NCBI GenBank assembly: GCA_024398095.1
Contig: JAKSJK010000011.1
Span: 1 to 41,683 of the forward strand
Reading direction: 5' to 3'
DNA length: 41,683 bases
Origin: Bacteroidales bacterium
Lineage (GTDB): Bacteria; Bacteroidota; Bacteroidia; Bacteroidales; UBA932
The position numbers and the translations under genes were made by a program. Under the pieces are notes generated by a model. That model searched no databases and was not told the origin of the DNA. It saw nothing but the letters and a program-made list of their open reading frames with translations. Of the stretch, positions 18,224 to 25,482 are shown in pieces (position 1 is the stretch's first letter; each line of letters starts with the position of its first letter).

Positions 18224-18264
18224 TAAGCAGCCGGTCCCATGAGGGCCGGCGTACTTATATACAT

Positions 18265-18300
18265 AAAAAAGGCCCGCGGCGAACCGCGAGCCTTTTATTT
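18265..18300. terminator. Bidirectional terminator between dnaE and the OmpA-like lipoprotein gene
   Basis: GGCCCGCGG (18271-18279) pairs with CCGCGAGCC (18284-18292), with a CGAA loop. It is flanked by a run of A on the left and TTTTATTT on the right, so it can act for both convergent genes. Confidence 0.85.
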
Positions 18301-18314
18301 TGTCAAGCAGTGGA

Positions 18315-19949
18315 TTACTTGTACTGTGCGAACTCAACGTCCTTCTCAGCACGCTTAGCGCAGCAGTCGCACTCCTTAGCCTTCTCGAGGTTAGCCTTAA
18401 CCTCGTCAGCCTTGCCCTGGCGTGCAGCGATGATAGCCTTGAGATAAGCTACGCATGCGCAGTCGCACTCAGGAAGAGCAGCGGTAGCAGCGTCATAGTT
18501 CTTAACGAGGATCTGAGCGAGAGCAGCGTTGAAGCTCTTCTGGCCAGCGAGCTTGGCAGCAGCGTCCTCATACTTGCCGTTGAGGATGTCGAGGACAGCC
18601 TCGTTAGCCTTTGAGTCAGCGGTACCTGCAGCAGCGAAGTACTTCGCAGCAGCGTCCTGGTCACCATTGTTGAGAGCGACAACACCCATAGCGTTGTTCC
18701 AGTCAGCATCCTGCTCGCAAGCCTCGAGAGCCTTAGCAGCCTTCTCGTAGTCCTTGTCGTTGATGTAAACAACAGCGGTGTTGTACTTAGCACGGTTGCT
18801 GTCGAACTTCTCGATAGCCTTCTTGTAGATAGCCACCTTGTCAGCAGACTTCTCTACGAGGGTAGCAGCGCGGAGGAGAGCCTCTTCGTCGAGAACGTCG
18901 ATGTTCTCGTCAACGAGCTTGACGAGCTCCTCGCCGGTGTAGTTCTGGTACTCGCAGTTTGCGATGAAGCGGCCGCGGCGGAGCTGAGGGAGAACGTCGT
19001 CAGCAAGAGTCTTGTAGACTGCAGACATGTTCTTGATCTCGCTCTCACGAACAGCAGGGTCGCTGTACATAGAGAGAACGCGGATGATGAGGTCCTTGTC
19101 TTCCATGTTGGAAGCAGCAACGAGCTCCTGGAAGCCTTCCCAGTCCTGACCTACGCTCTTAACGGTGGTCTCACCTACTTCCTTGCCCTTGGTAGCCTTG
19201 CCGAATGCCTTCTCAGCGCTCTTTGCACGGTTGTCAGAGAGCTTAGCGTTGAGCTCCTCACCGCCATCAGGTGAAGCGTAAGCGACAACCTCGGTACCGA
19301 GGAGGGTCTTGCGCTCGTTGGCAGCGATCTCGTCGAGAGCAGCCTGGAAGTCCTTGATGGACTGAGACTTCATCTCAGAGTTCTTTACGTCAGCGCTGTT
19401 GATAGAGTAGAGGATCTGGCCCTCAGCTGGCATGCTGATGGTCTCCTGGTAGTTGTCAGCCTTGAGAGCAACTGAACCCTTACCGCCCTTCTTAACGAGC
19501 ATGTAGGTGGTGTTTGCGCCGTTAGCGACGAACTTTGAAGGGAGGTCGATCTTGTCCTTCTTGTCGGTAGCTACACCGCGGAGCTCGAGGTGGCAGTTCT
19601 CCATGCCCTCTGCATACTCGAAGTGTACAGGCTTGGTGATGGTAGCACCCTCCTCAGGAACAACCTCGTAGTTGTCCTTAACCTTGGTGCCCTGGAAGAA
19701 GTAAGACTCCATAGCTACTTCGCCACCGTCGTAAACAATCACAGGGATAACCTCGAGGATTGCGGTTGGGTGGAAGTAATCTTCAGGATAGGTAACGGTA
19801 ACGTTGGCGTCGATAACACCAGCCTTAACCTCGAGAACTGCAGGATCGCAGGTAACGATCACGTTCTCAGCCATCTCAGCCATCTTGTTAGGAGAGCTGC
19901 AGGCAACGGCAGCTACAGCGCAGATGGCAGCGTAAAAGATTTTTTTCAT
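18315..19949 (-). CDS. Lipoprotein with OmpA-like segment and TPR-like C-terminus
   Basis: 544 residues. The signal ends in a lipoprotein-type cysteine (Cys17, AAVACSS). The first ~190 residues are beta-rich. Around residues 195-290 an OmpA-like pattern appears (AALDEIAANERKTLLGTEVVAYASPDGGEELNAKLSDNRAKSAEKAF), the usual helix-strand-helix signature of peptidoglycan-linking domains. The last ~200 residues are Ala-rich helical repeats resembling TPR units (KAIEKFDSNRAKYNTAVVYINDKDYEKAAKALE and similar). They end with clustered cysteines (CDCAC, CDCC). It probably anchors in a membrane and contacts the cell wall. Codon choice is extremely narrow, which points to a very abundant protein. Genes of this design are common in Bacteroidales, but I know no settled function. 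Confidence 0.8.
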   Translation of the reverse strand: MKKIFYAAICAVAAVACSSPNKMAEMAENVIVTCDPAVLEVKAGVIDANVTVTYPEDYFHPTAILEVIPVIVYDGGEVAMESYFFQGTKVKDNYEVVPEEGATITKPVHFEYAEGMENCHLELRGVATDKKDKIDLPSKFVANGANTTYMLVKKGGKGSVALKADNYQETISMPAEGQILYSINSADVKNSEMKSQSIKDFQAALDEIAANERKTLLGTEVVAYASPDGGEELNAKLSDNRAKSAEKAFGKATKGKEVGETTVKSVGQDWEGFQELVAASNMEDKDLIIRVLSMYSDPAVRESEIKNMSAVYKTLADDVLPQLRRGRFIANCEYQNYTGEELVKLVDENIDVLDEEALLRAATLVEKSADKVAIYKKAIEKFDSNRAKYNTAVVYINDKDYEKAAKALEACEQDADWNNAMGVVALNNGDQDAAAKYFAAAGTADSKANEAVLDILNGKYEDAAAKLAGQKSFNAALAQILVKNYDAATAALPECDCACVAYLKAIIAARQGKADEVKANLEKAKECDCCAKRAEKDVEFAQYK

Positions 19950-20023
19950 TGTTGAAAATTTTAAGGTTTATAACTAGTTATATGTAATTGTCGTCAAAAA
20001 TGCGCGTATTTACATACGTGGCA

Positions 20024-20031
20024 CAAATATA
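20024..20031 (-). promoter_or_regulatory. -7 element for the OmpA-like lipoprotein gene
   Basis: The minus strand reads TATATTTG, an exact TAnnTTTG match 74 nt before the ATG at 19949. It predicts an A+T-rich leader of about 70 nt. Confidence 0.6.
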
Positions 20032-20063
20032 GGTATATTTTTTTTCATTAAAAGCAAAAATCT

Positions 20064-20071
20064 TAACTTTG
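20064..20071 (+). promoter_or_regulatory. -7 element for the sigma-54 activator gene
   Basis: TAACTTTG matches TAnnTTTG and ends 8 nt before the ATG at 20080, predicting only a few bases of leader. It is divergent from the promoter at 20024-20031. Confidence 0.55.
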
Positions 20072-20079
20072 CACCTGCT

Positions 20080-21282
20080 ATGGAAGAAAGAGATCTTACA
20101 GCACTTAAGAATAAGTACGATATTGTGGGAAACGATCCTGCGCTGCTGCGTGCGCTCAGGGTCGCTGTTACCGTTGCCCCAGCCGACGACCTGACGGTCC
20201 TGGTCAGCGGAGAAAGCGGTGTTGGTAAGGATGTGATTCCAAGGATAATCCATCAGAACAGTCCACGCAAGAGTGGGAAATATTTTGCGGTCAACTGTGG
20301 CGCAATCGCGGAAGGTACCGTCGATTCCGAACTTTTCGGTCACGAGAAGGGCGCGTTCACGAGCGCGATAGAAACCAGGAAGGGCTATTTCGAAGAGGCT
20401 GACGGCGGCACTCTTTTCCTCGACGAGATCGGGGAACTGCCTCTGGCTTCCCAGGCGAAGCTCCTGAGAGTGCTTCAATCGGGAGAATTCATACGTGTTG
20501 GCTCGTCGAAGGTGCTCAAGACCAATGTGCGGATAATCGCGGCCACAAACCGCAACCTCATGCACCTGGTGTCCACCGGCAAGTTCCGCGCGGACCTCTA
20601 TTACCGAATCAACACCATCCAGATAGACCTGCCTTCTCTGCGCGAGAGAAAGGAGGACATCCACCTGCTCTTCCGTAAGTTCGTTTCGGACTTTACGGAC
20701 AGGTACAGCCGTACCAACATAAGGCTCACGGAAGATGCCATTGCTCTGCTGACAAGCTACCGCTGGCCTGGCAATATCCGCCAGCTCAAGAGCGTTGCTG
20801 AAAGCGTTTCGATGCTCGAGTCGCAGAAGATGGCGCCGGGCAGGGAGCGTGTCGAGGTGGATGCCGCGACTCTGGCCCAGTACATTCCTGTGGACGAGAA
20901 GAATACCATGCCGGTGCTCTCCGCCCAGGAAAGCTCCTTCAGCAGCGATGACCGAGAGATCATGATCAAGATGATACTCTCACTCAAGCAGGAGGTTGAC
21001 AGGCTCAAGGAAGCGGTCTATGGCGGCGTGCAGCCTGTGCCTGTGCCGCAGCCGGCTTTGCTGCCTCATGAGAGAGTCCAGGAACCGTCTTTCGATGAGC
21101 AGCCGGATGAGCAGATCGCGGAGGAGGCGCCCCAGAAGGAACTCAGTCTTACGGCTTCCAAGGATGATCTGATCCGCCAGGCCCTGAGGAAGTATCCCAC
21201 CAAGAAGGAAGCTGCCGATGCGCTGAACATTTCCGAGAGAAGCATCTACAGATGGATCAAGAAGCACGAGAATGAATTCTAG
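20080..21282 (+). CDS. Sigma-54-dependent transcriptional activator without receiver domain
   Basis: 400 residues. The chain starts almost directly with the AAA+ sigma-54 interaction domain. Walker A is GESGVGKD (residues 44-51), and ELFGHEKGAFTSA follows. Walker B is GGTLFLDEIGELP, with downstream IIAATNRNL and the arginine-rich sensor segment YYRINTIQIDLPSLRER. The C-terminus has a Fis-type helix-turn-helix (about residues 365-395, KKEAADALNISERSIYRWIKK). It therefore activates RpoN promoters, but it lacks the N-terminal receiver or GAF domain through which NtrC-type proteins are usually controlled. The loop that contacts sigma-54 is normally GAFTGA and reads GAFTSA here (from residue 91). 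It heads the lptE-secG gene group and overlaps lptE by 11 nt. Confidence 0.92.
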   Translation: MEERDLTALKNKYDIVGNDPALLRALRVAVTVAPADDLTVLVSGESGVGKDVIPRIIHQNSPRKSGKYFAVNCGAIAEGTVDSELFGHEKGAFTSAIETRKGYFEEADGGTLFLDEIGELPLASQAKLLRVLQSGEFIRVGSSKVLKTNVRIIAATNRNLMHLVSTGKFRADLYYRINTIQIDLPSLRERKEDIHLLFRKFVSDFTDRYSRTNIRLTEDAIALLTSYRWPGNIRQLKSVAESVSMLESQKMAPGRERVEVDAATLAQYIPVDEKNTMPVLSAQESSFSSDDREIMIKMILSLKQEVDRLKEAVYGGVQPVPVPQPALLPHERVQEPSFDEQPDEQIAEEAPQKELSLTASKDDLIRQALRKYPTKKEAADALNISERSIYRWIKKHENEF

Positions 21283-21802
21283 GAAGATAATATCAGTTCT
21301 GTGTGCGGCTGTGGCGCTTTTTGTGGCGTCGCAGTGCGTCACCTCCTGCGGTTTTGTGAAGTATTCTTTCTCGGGTACTTCCATCCAGCCGGATGTCAAG
21401 ACCATCACTATCAACTTTTTCGAGTATAAGGCCTTGAAGGTCAACCCGTCCCTGAGCAATGACATCACCGAGGCCCTCAAAGAGAAATACCGCAAGCTCA
21501 CCAAGCTCGAGCAGGTTGAAACTGAGGGCGACCTCGAGGTGTCCGGAGAAGTCACCGGCTACGATGTGAAGGCGACCGCCGTTACAGCTAACGAGGTTGC
21601 GGCCCAGAACCGTCTGACCGTAGCCGTGAAGGTGTATTTCCAAAACAGAAAGTATCCTGAGGATGATTTCGAGAAGTCTTTCTCGGCCTATGCCGACTAC
21701 GATTCCTCCCAGTCTCTGGATGCTGTGGAGAGCGCTCTCTGCGAGGAGATTCTCGACAAGCTGATAGAAGATATTTTCAATGCAACCGTAGCACAGTGGT
21801 AA
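21272..21802 (+). CDS. lptE: LPS assembly lipoprotein LptE
   Basis: 176 residues. The signal peptide ends at a candidate lipid-attachment Cys (SQCVTSCGFVKYSFSG, Cys26). The rest matches the Bacteroidetes LptE pattern: a short GFVKYSFSGTSIQPDVKTITINFF opening, then SLSNDITEALKEKY and a strand with GDLEVSGEVTGYDV. The final helices are LCEEILDKLIEDIFNATVAQW. LptE plugs the LptD barrel in the outer membrane and helps deliver lipopolysaccharide to the surface. The order sigma-54 activator, lptE, unnamed gene and secG is, to my knowledge, a recurrent one in Bacteroidetes and supports the call. The start overlaps the activator gene, and the stop is 4 nt before the next gene. Confidence 0.85.
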   Translation: MNSRKIISVLCAAVALFVASQCVTSCGFVKYSFSGTSIQPDVKTITINFFEYKALKVNPSLSNDITEALKEKYRKLTKLEQVETEGDLEVSGEVTGYDVKATAVTANEVAAQNRLTVAVKVYFQNRKYPEDDFEKSFSAYADYDSSQSLDAVESALCEEILDKLIEDIFNATVAQW

Positions 21803-21806
21803 ACTT

Positions 21807-22439
21807 ATGGAGAATGTGATGGACCTCAAGAGGCTCAGCCTCGAAGAACTTGCGGGGGTGGTGAACATCTACCCCTGGTTCGCTCTTGCACGCAAGGAAC
21901 TGTGCGAGCGCATGACCGGTATGGGTGCATGGGGAGAAAGCCAGTTCGCCGAGACGGCCATGTATATGGGCGACCGCAGGGTACTGTCCGCTCTGCTGCG
22001 CACCGTTGGCGAGGACTGCTCTGACAGCAATATTTCCGAAATCCTTGAAAAGTGCATGAACGCCCAGGATCCGGTACATGAGCCTGCCGCGGAGCCGGAA
22101 ATGCCATCGGAGGAGCCAGCTGTGGCCATCCGCGAGCGTCGTCCGCGTTTTGCCGGAGCCGACTATTTCTCCAAGGATGAGTACGAAAAAGTACGCCGCG
22201 ACGGGGATTCTTCCCTCATCGATTATACCGCTCCGGTGAGTGCCGAGACCCAGCGTGCCCTGAGCGCTTCCCAGGCACGCGAACTTGAAATCTGCACGGA
22301 AACCCTTGCCCGAATCTATCTGGAGCAGGGTTACCCGAGTGAGGCTAAGGGCATATATTCCAAACTTATTTTGGCATATCCAGAAAAAAGTGCTTACTTT
22401 GCAAGTCTTATCGACAAAATCGACGAATTAAAAAATTAG
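21807..22439 (+). CDS. Conserved protein of unknown function with TPR-like C-terminus
   Basis: 210 residues, no signal peptide and no membrane segment, so probably cytoplasmic. The N-terminal third is helical (LSLEELAGVVNIYPWFALARKELCERM). A Pro/Glu-rich linker follows (about residues 90-115, EPAAEPEMPSEEPAV). A C-terminal helical pair (ELEICTETLARIYLEQGYPSEAKGIYSKLILAYPEKSAYFASLIDKI) looks like one TPR unit. ATGs at 21807 and 21819 are both possible starts. It lies between lptE and secG with gaps of 4 and 12 nt. It may serve envelope biogenesis, but this rests on position only. Confidence 0.75.
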   Translation: MENVMDLKRLSLEELAGVVNIYPWFALARKELCERMTGMGAWGESQFAETAMYMGDRRVLSALLRTVGEDCSDSNISEILEKCMNAQDPVHEPAAEPEMPSEEPAVAIRERRPRFAGADYFSKDEYEKVRRDGDSSLIDYTAPVSAETQRALSASQARELEICTETLARIYLEQGYPSEAKGIYSKLILAYPEKSAYFASLIDKIDELKN

Positions 22440-22451
22440 ATATAAGTCACT

Positions 22452-22814
22452 ATGAATGCAATGTTTATCACACTGACTACGCTCGTAATCATCGCGTCTG
22501 TGCTCATCACTCTCGTAGTTCTTCTCCAGAACGGCAAGGGTGACGGTCTCGCAAGCAACTTTGTTGCAGGCAACCAGACCTTCGGCGTACGTCAGACCGC
22601 GGACATCCTTGAGAAAATCACCTGGGGTCTTTGCGTTGTTATCCTCGTTCTTTCAATCTGCACCGCTTTTGTTGCCGGTGGCAAGAGAGACAAGGTTAAG
22701 GCAGAGGTTACCGAGAGTGTAGAGTCTGCTGCACAGCCTGAGGAGGGCCTTGATTTCGAGGCTGCCGAAGAAGCTGTTGAAGAGGCTGCAGAGGTTCCTG
22801 CAGACGCAGAGTAA
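22452..22814 (+). CDS. secG: Protein translocase subunit SecG
   Basis: 120 residues. Two membrane helices (about residues 4-24 and 50-72) flank the signature loop VVLLQNGKGDGLASNFVAGNQTFGVRQTADILEKITW. This corresponds to the SecG motif in which the LLQ..KG and GG/G..T elements contact SecY. After the second helix a short basic stretch (GGKRDKVKAEV) leads into a strongly acidic Ala/Glu-rich tail of about 35 residues, a common Bacteroidetes extension. SecG assists SecYEG-SecA preprotein export and thus works with the SecDF encoded earlier in the window. It is the last gene of this operon and is followed by a strong terminator. Confidence 0.93.
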   Translation: MNAMFITLTTLVIIASVLITLVVLLQNGKGDGLASNFVAGNQTFGVRQTADILEKITWGLCVVILVLSICTAFVAGGKRDKVKAEVTESVESAAQPEEGLDFEAAEEAVEEAAEVPADAE

Positions 22815-22841
22815 GCCTGAAGGATTTCCCTTTTGAAAGCG

Positions 22842-22872
22842 AAAAGCCATCCGGAATCCGGGTGGCTTTTTT
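22842..22872 (+). terminator. Intrinsic terminator of secG
   Basis: The stem starts GCCATCCGG (22846-22854) and closes with CCGGGTGGC (22858-22866), followed by six T and preceded by four A. Its stem sequence nearly repeats the hairpin at 22931-22952. Confidence 0.9.
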
Positions 22873-22886
22873 GCACTGTATGACAT

Positions 22887-22920
22887 TTTGTCAGTCGGGG
22901 ATCCCTTGGAACATACTTTG
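22887..22920 (+). promoter_or_regulatory. Candidate clpB promoter
   Basis: A -33-like TTTG (22887-22890) is followed 23 nt later by TACTTTG (22914-22920), one base short of TAnnTTTG. Transcription would begin near 22926, just ahead of the hairpin at 22931-22952. Weak match. Confidence 0.35.
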
Positions 22921-22930
22921 ATTTTTGTGA

Positions 22931-22957
22931 GTCATCCGGATATCCGGGTGACTTTTT
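22931..22957 (+). terminator. Terminator-like hairpin in front of clpB
   Basis: GTCATCCGG (22931-22939) pairs with CCGGGTGAC (22944-22952), loop ATAT, followed by five T. It ends 15 nt before the clpB ATG. It either backs up the secG terminator or, if the promoter at 22887-22920 is real, forms an attenuator-like hairpin in the clpB leader. Confidence 0.65.
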
Positions 22958-22971
22958 AATTTGATAATGCT

Positions 22972-25023
22972 ATGACAGACAAACTTGAAAATCTTGAAAA
23001 ATTCGCCGTGAACCTCAACGAGAGGGCCTCGGCTGGTAAGCTTGATCCTGTCATCGGTCGTGATGATGAGATCAGGAGGGTGCTGCAGATTCTCAGCAGG
23101 AGGACAAAGAACAACCCTATCCTCGTGGGAGAACCTGGCGTGGGCAAGACCGCCATTTCGGAGGGTATAGCCCAGAAAATCGTGGACGGGCAGGTCCCTG
23201 AGAACCTGAAGTCCAAGAAGATATATTCACTTGACCTGGGAGCGCTGATTGCCGGAGCGAAGTACCAGGGCGAGTTTGAGGAGAGGCTCAAAGGCGTGGT
23301 TAAGGAAGTTGTGGACAGCGACGGTGAGATTATCCTCTTTATAGATGAGATACATACGCTTGTGGGCGCGGGCAGGACCAGCGGCGCCATGGATGCGTCA
23401 AATATCCTGAAGCCGGCGCTGGCCAGGGGCGAGCTGAGGACCATCGGTTCCACCACCCTCGATGAGTACCAGAAATATTTCGAAGAGGACAAGGCGCTGG
23501 AGAGGCGTTTCCAGATGGTGAAGGTCGATGAACCTACCCCGGCCCAGTCTATTTCGATTCTCCGTGGCCTGAAGGAGAAGTACGAGAATCACCACAAGGT
23601 GCGTATCGAGGATGACGCGCTGATTTCGGCCGTGGAACTGTCCACCAGGTACATTACAAACCGTTACCTGCCTGACAAGGCTATCGACCTGATTGACGAG
23701 GCTGCTTCGAAGTTGAGGCTGGAGATGAATTCCGTGCCGGAGCCTATCGCGGAGCTGGATTCGAAGATACGCCAGCTGGAGATCGAGAAGGCTGCCATAA
23801 AGCGTGAGGGTGTGTCCATGAAGATGGATAAGCTGCAGGAGGAACTCTCCGCTTATCAGTGCGAAAGGGATGTGCTGATGAAGAAGTGGAAGGAGGAGAA
23901 GGAGATTGTGGAGGGACTGCAGAAGGCCCGTCAGCAGATGGAGGACTACAAGCTGCAGGCTCACAATGCTGAGCTGTCAGGAGACTATGGCAAGGTGGCG
24001 GAACTTCGTTACGGCAAGATCGAACAGGCCCGCAAACAGATAGATGAGCTGTCTGCAAAGCAGGCTGCAATCGAGGATCCGATCATCACCGAGGCGGTCA
24101 CCTCCGAGGACATCGCCGAGGTCGTGGCTAAATGGACCGGTGTGCCTGTGAACAGGATGCTGGAGAGCGAGAAGGAGAAACTCCTTAGGATGGAGGCAGA
24201 ACTCCATAAGAGGGTAATCGGCCAGGACAAGGCCATACAGGCGGTTTCCGACGCCGTCCGCAGAAGCCGTGCAGGACTGCAGAACGAGAAGCGCCCTATC
24301 GGTTCATTCCTTTTCCTGGGTACTACCGGCGTGGGCAAGACCGAGCTGGCGAAGTCGCTGGCAGAGTTCCTCTTCAACGATGAGAACATGATTACCAGGA
24401 TTGATATGAGCGAGTACCAGGAGCGTCACAGCGTGAGCCGTCTGGTGGGTGCGCCTCCGGGATATGTTGGTTACGACGAGGGCGGTCAGCTGACAGAGGC
24501 TGTGCGTCGCAAGCCGTATTCCGTGATACTGCTTGACGAGATCGAGAAGGCTCATCCGGATGTGTTCAATATCCTGCTTCAGGTGCTGGACGACGGTCGT
24601 CTGACCGACAACAAGGGTCGTACCGCCGATTTCAAGAATACTATTCTGATCATGACTTCGAATCTGCGTGAGGAGGAACTGAAGGAGCGTATGCGTCCGG
24701 AGTTCCTGAACCGTATCGACGAGATCATCACCTTCGGTCAGCTGACCCGCGATGACATCAAGCAGATTCTGCGTCTGCAGGAGGCCATTCTGGCCCGCAA
24801 ACTCAGTGAGAACGGCGTCAGGATTGTTTTCACGGACCGTTTCGACGACTATATGAGCGACAAGGGCTATGAGCCCGATTATGGCGCCCGTCCGATCAAG
24901 CGTGTGCTCCAGAGGGAACTTGTGAATCAGCTTGCTTCCGCGATTCTGGATGGCTCCGTGCGCCGCGACAGCGACATTCTGATCGATGTCCGTGACGGTC
25001 AGGTCGTCATCACCAATGCATAA
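22972..25023 (+). CDS. clpB: ClpB-type AAA+ disaggregase lacking the N-terminal domain
   Basis: 683 residues, against about 860 for ordinary ClpB. The chain begins at the linker before the first AAA+ domain (LEKFAVNLNERASAGKLDPVIGRDDEIRRV), so the ~145-residue substrate-binding N-domain is absent. AAA-1 has Walker A GEPGVGKT (from residue 53) and Walker B ILFIDEIHT. The M-domain coiled coil (about residues 250-370) is present and points to ClpB rather than ClpA. AAA-2 has Walker A GTTGVGKT (from residue 450) and Walker B VILLDEIEK. After IMTSNL the segment before RPEFLNRIDE is about 25-30 residues shorter than in E. coli ClpB. The protein should unfold aggregated proteins with DnaK. No in-frame coding for an N-domain is seen upstream. 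Confidence 0.9.
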   Translation: MTDKLENLEKFAVNLNERASAGKLDPVIGRDDEIRRVLQILSRRTKNNPILVGEPGVGKTAISEGIAQKIVDGQVPENLKSKKIYSLDLGALIAGAKYQGEFEERLKGVVKEVVDSDGEIILFIDEIHTLVGAGRTSGAMDASNILKPALARGELRTIGSTTLDEYQKYFEEDKALERRFQMVKVDEPTPAQSISILRGLKEKYENHHKVRIEDDALISAVELSTRYITNRYLPDKAIDLIDEAASKLRLEMNSVPEPIAELDSKIRQLEIEKAAIKREGVSMKMDKLQEELSAYQCERDVLMKKWKEEKEIVEGLQKARQQMEDYKLQAHNAELSGDYGKVAELRYGKIEQARKQIDELSAKQAAIEDPIITEAVTSEDIAEVVAKWTGVPVNRMLESEKEKLLRMEAELHKRVIGQDKAIQAVSDAVRRSRAGLQNEKRPIGSFLFLGTTGVGKTELAKSLAEFLFNDENMITRIDMSEYQERHSVSRLVGAPPGYVGYDEGGQLTEAVRRKPYSVILLDEIEKAHPDVFNILLQVLDDGRLTDNKGRTADFKNTILIMTSNLREEELKERMRPEFLNRIDEIITFGQLTRDDIKQILRLQEAILARKLSENGVRIVFTDRFDDYMSDKGYEPDYGARPIKRVLQRELVNQLASAILDGSVRRDSDILIDVRDGQVVITNA

Positions 25024-25028
25024 TTCTG

Positions 25029-25067
25029 GGCTACTCGCTCCTTCGCGGGGGTGAGTAGCCTCATTTT
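25029..25067 (+). terminator. Intrinsic terminator of clpB
   Basis: GGCTACTC (25029-25036) pairs with GAGTAGCC (25053-25060), with further pairing inside, followed by TCATTTTT. The outer stem sequence recurs at 25079-25091 and 25393-25426. Confidence 0.8.
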
Positions 25068-25125
25068 TGCGCTTTTCCGGGCTACTCGCCCAGTTCGACT
25101 CATTGCCGCGACAGTTCGTGCAATT

Positions 25126-25224
25126 CACCGTCACCACCCAAGATGCCACAGAATGCCTCCGGTTAAGGATTTGCCATCCCAAAGCGGTGACGGCGAGCCA
25201 AAATCGTCGCACCGTCACCTCCCA
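25126..25224. repeat. Direct repeat CACCGTCACCnCCCA with intervening inverted partner
   Basis: Copies lie at 25126-25140 and 25210-25224, 84 bp apart, differing at one base. GGTGACGG at 25186-25193 is complementary to the core of either copy, allowing two mutually exclusive hairpins. Confidence 0.6.
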
Positions 25225-25274
25225 ATGTGCTTCTCAGTGCCGCCAGAGGCACATTTTCATCAAAAAGCGTGGAA

Positions 25275-25343
25275 GGTGAATTTCACGAAATGCGTGCGGT
25301 AAATGTCATGAAACGCAGGCAGTGAATATCAGGAAACGATGCC
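25275..25343. repeat. Three tandem degenerate 23-bp repeats
   Basis: Units at 25275-25297, 25298-25320 and 25321-25343 are each exactly 23 bp. They share the pattern rGTrAATnTCAnGAAAyG followed by a GC-rich end. Each holds an imperfect dyad of the TTTCnnGAAA kind. A more decayed fourth unit may precede them at about 25250-25274. No spacers are present. Confidence 0.65.
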
Positions 25344-25392
25344 TAAGCAGTTTGTTACCACGATGGTCGAGTTTGAAGTTATCTCCCGTCTC

Positions 25393-25433
25393 GGGCTACT
25401 CGCCCTTTTCGGGCAGCGAGTAGCCCCATTTTT
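25393..25433 (+). terminator. Strong intrinsic terminator, second copy of the GGGCTACTCGC hairpin
   Basis: GGGCTACTCGCCC (25393-25405) pairs with GGGCAGCGAGTAGCCC (25411-25426) with one bulged A, followed by CATTTTT. It ends just before the promoter word of the next gene, so it would stop transcripts coming from the gene-free region. Confidence 0.8.
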
Positions 25434-25445
25434 CGAATAAAAGAG

Positions 25446-25453
25446 TATCTTTG
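25446..25453 (+). promoter_or_regulatory. -7 element for the lone lipoprotein gene
   Basis: TATCTTTG, an exact TAnnTTTG match, about 30 nt before the preferred ATG at 25483 and 9 nt before the first ATG at 25462. Confidence 0.6.
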
Positions 25454-25482
25454 TCGTGTAAATGCTCTTTCCAATGAACAAC

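Larger units (their letters stand above)
25079..25426. other. Gene-free region with ordered repeats, bounded by inverted copies of one motif
   Basis: From clpB (25023) to the next lipoprotein gene (25483) no reading frame looks coding. This part is bounded by GGGCTACTCGCCC (25079-25091) and an inverted copy with one extra A (25411-25426). Inside are a direct repeat of CACCGTCACCnCCCA with an inverted GGTGACGG between the copies, and a tandem array of 23-mers. It may be a non-coding RNA gene, a small non-autonomous mobile element, or a protein-binding array. Confidence 0.5.

Noticed and set aside
24304-25218. 304-codon minus-strand frame across the end of clpB
   Set aside because: Antisense to the AAA-2 domain, with no family resemblance, and it runs through the clpB terminator.
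25051-25302. Short open frames in the gap after clpB
   Set aside because: They run through the terminator hairpin and repeats, have no start context and do not resemble any protein.
25275-25343. CRISPR array
   Set aside because: The 23-bp units adjoin each other without spacers and are degenerate; no cas genes are nearby.
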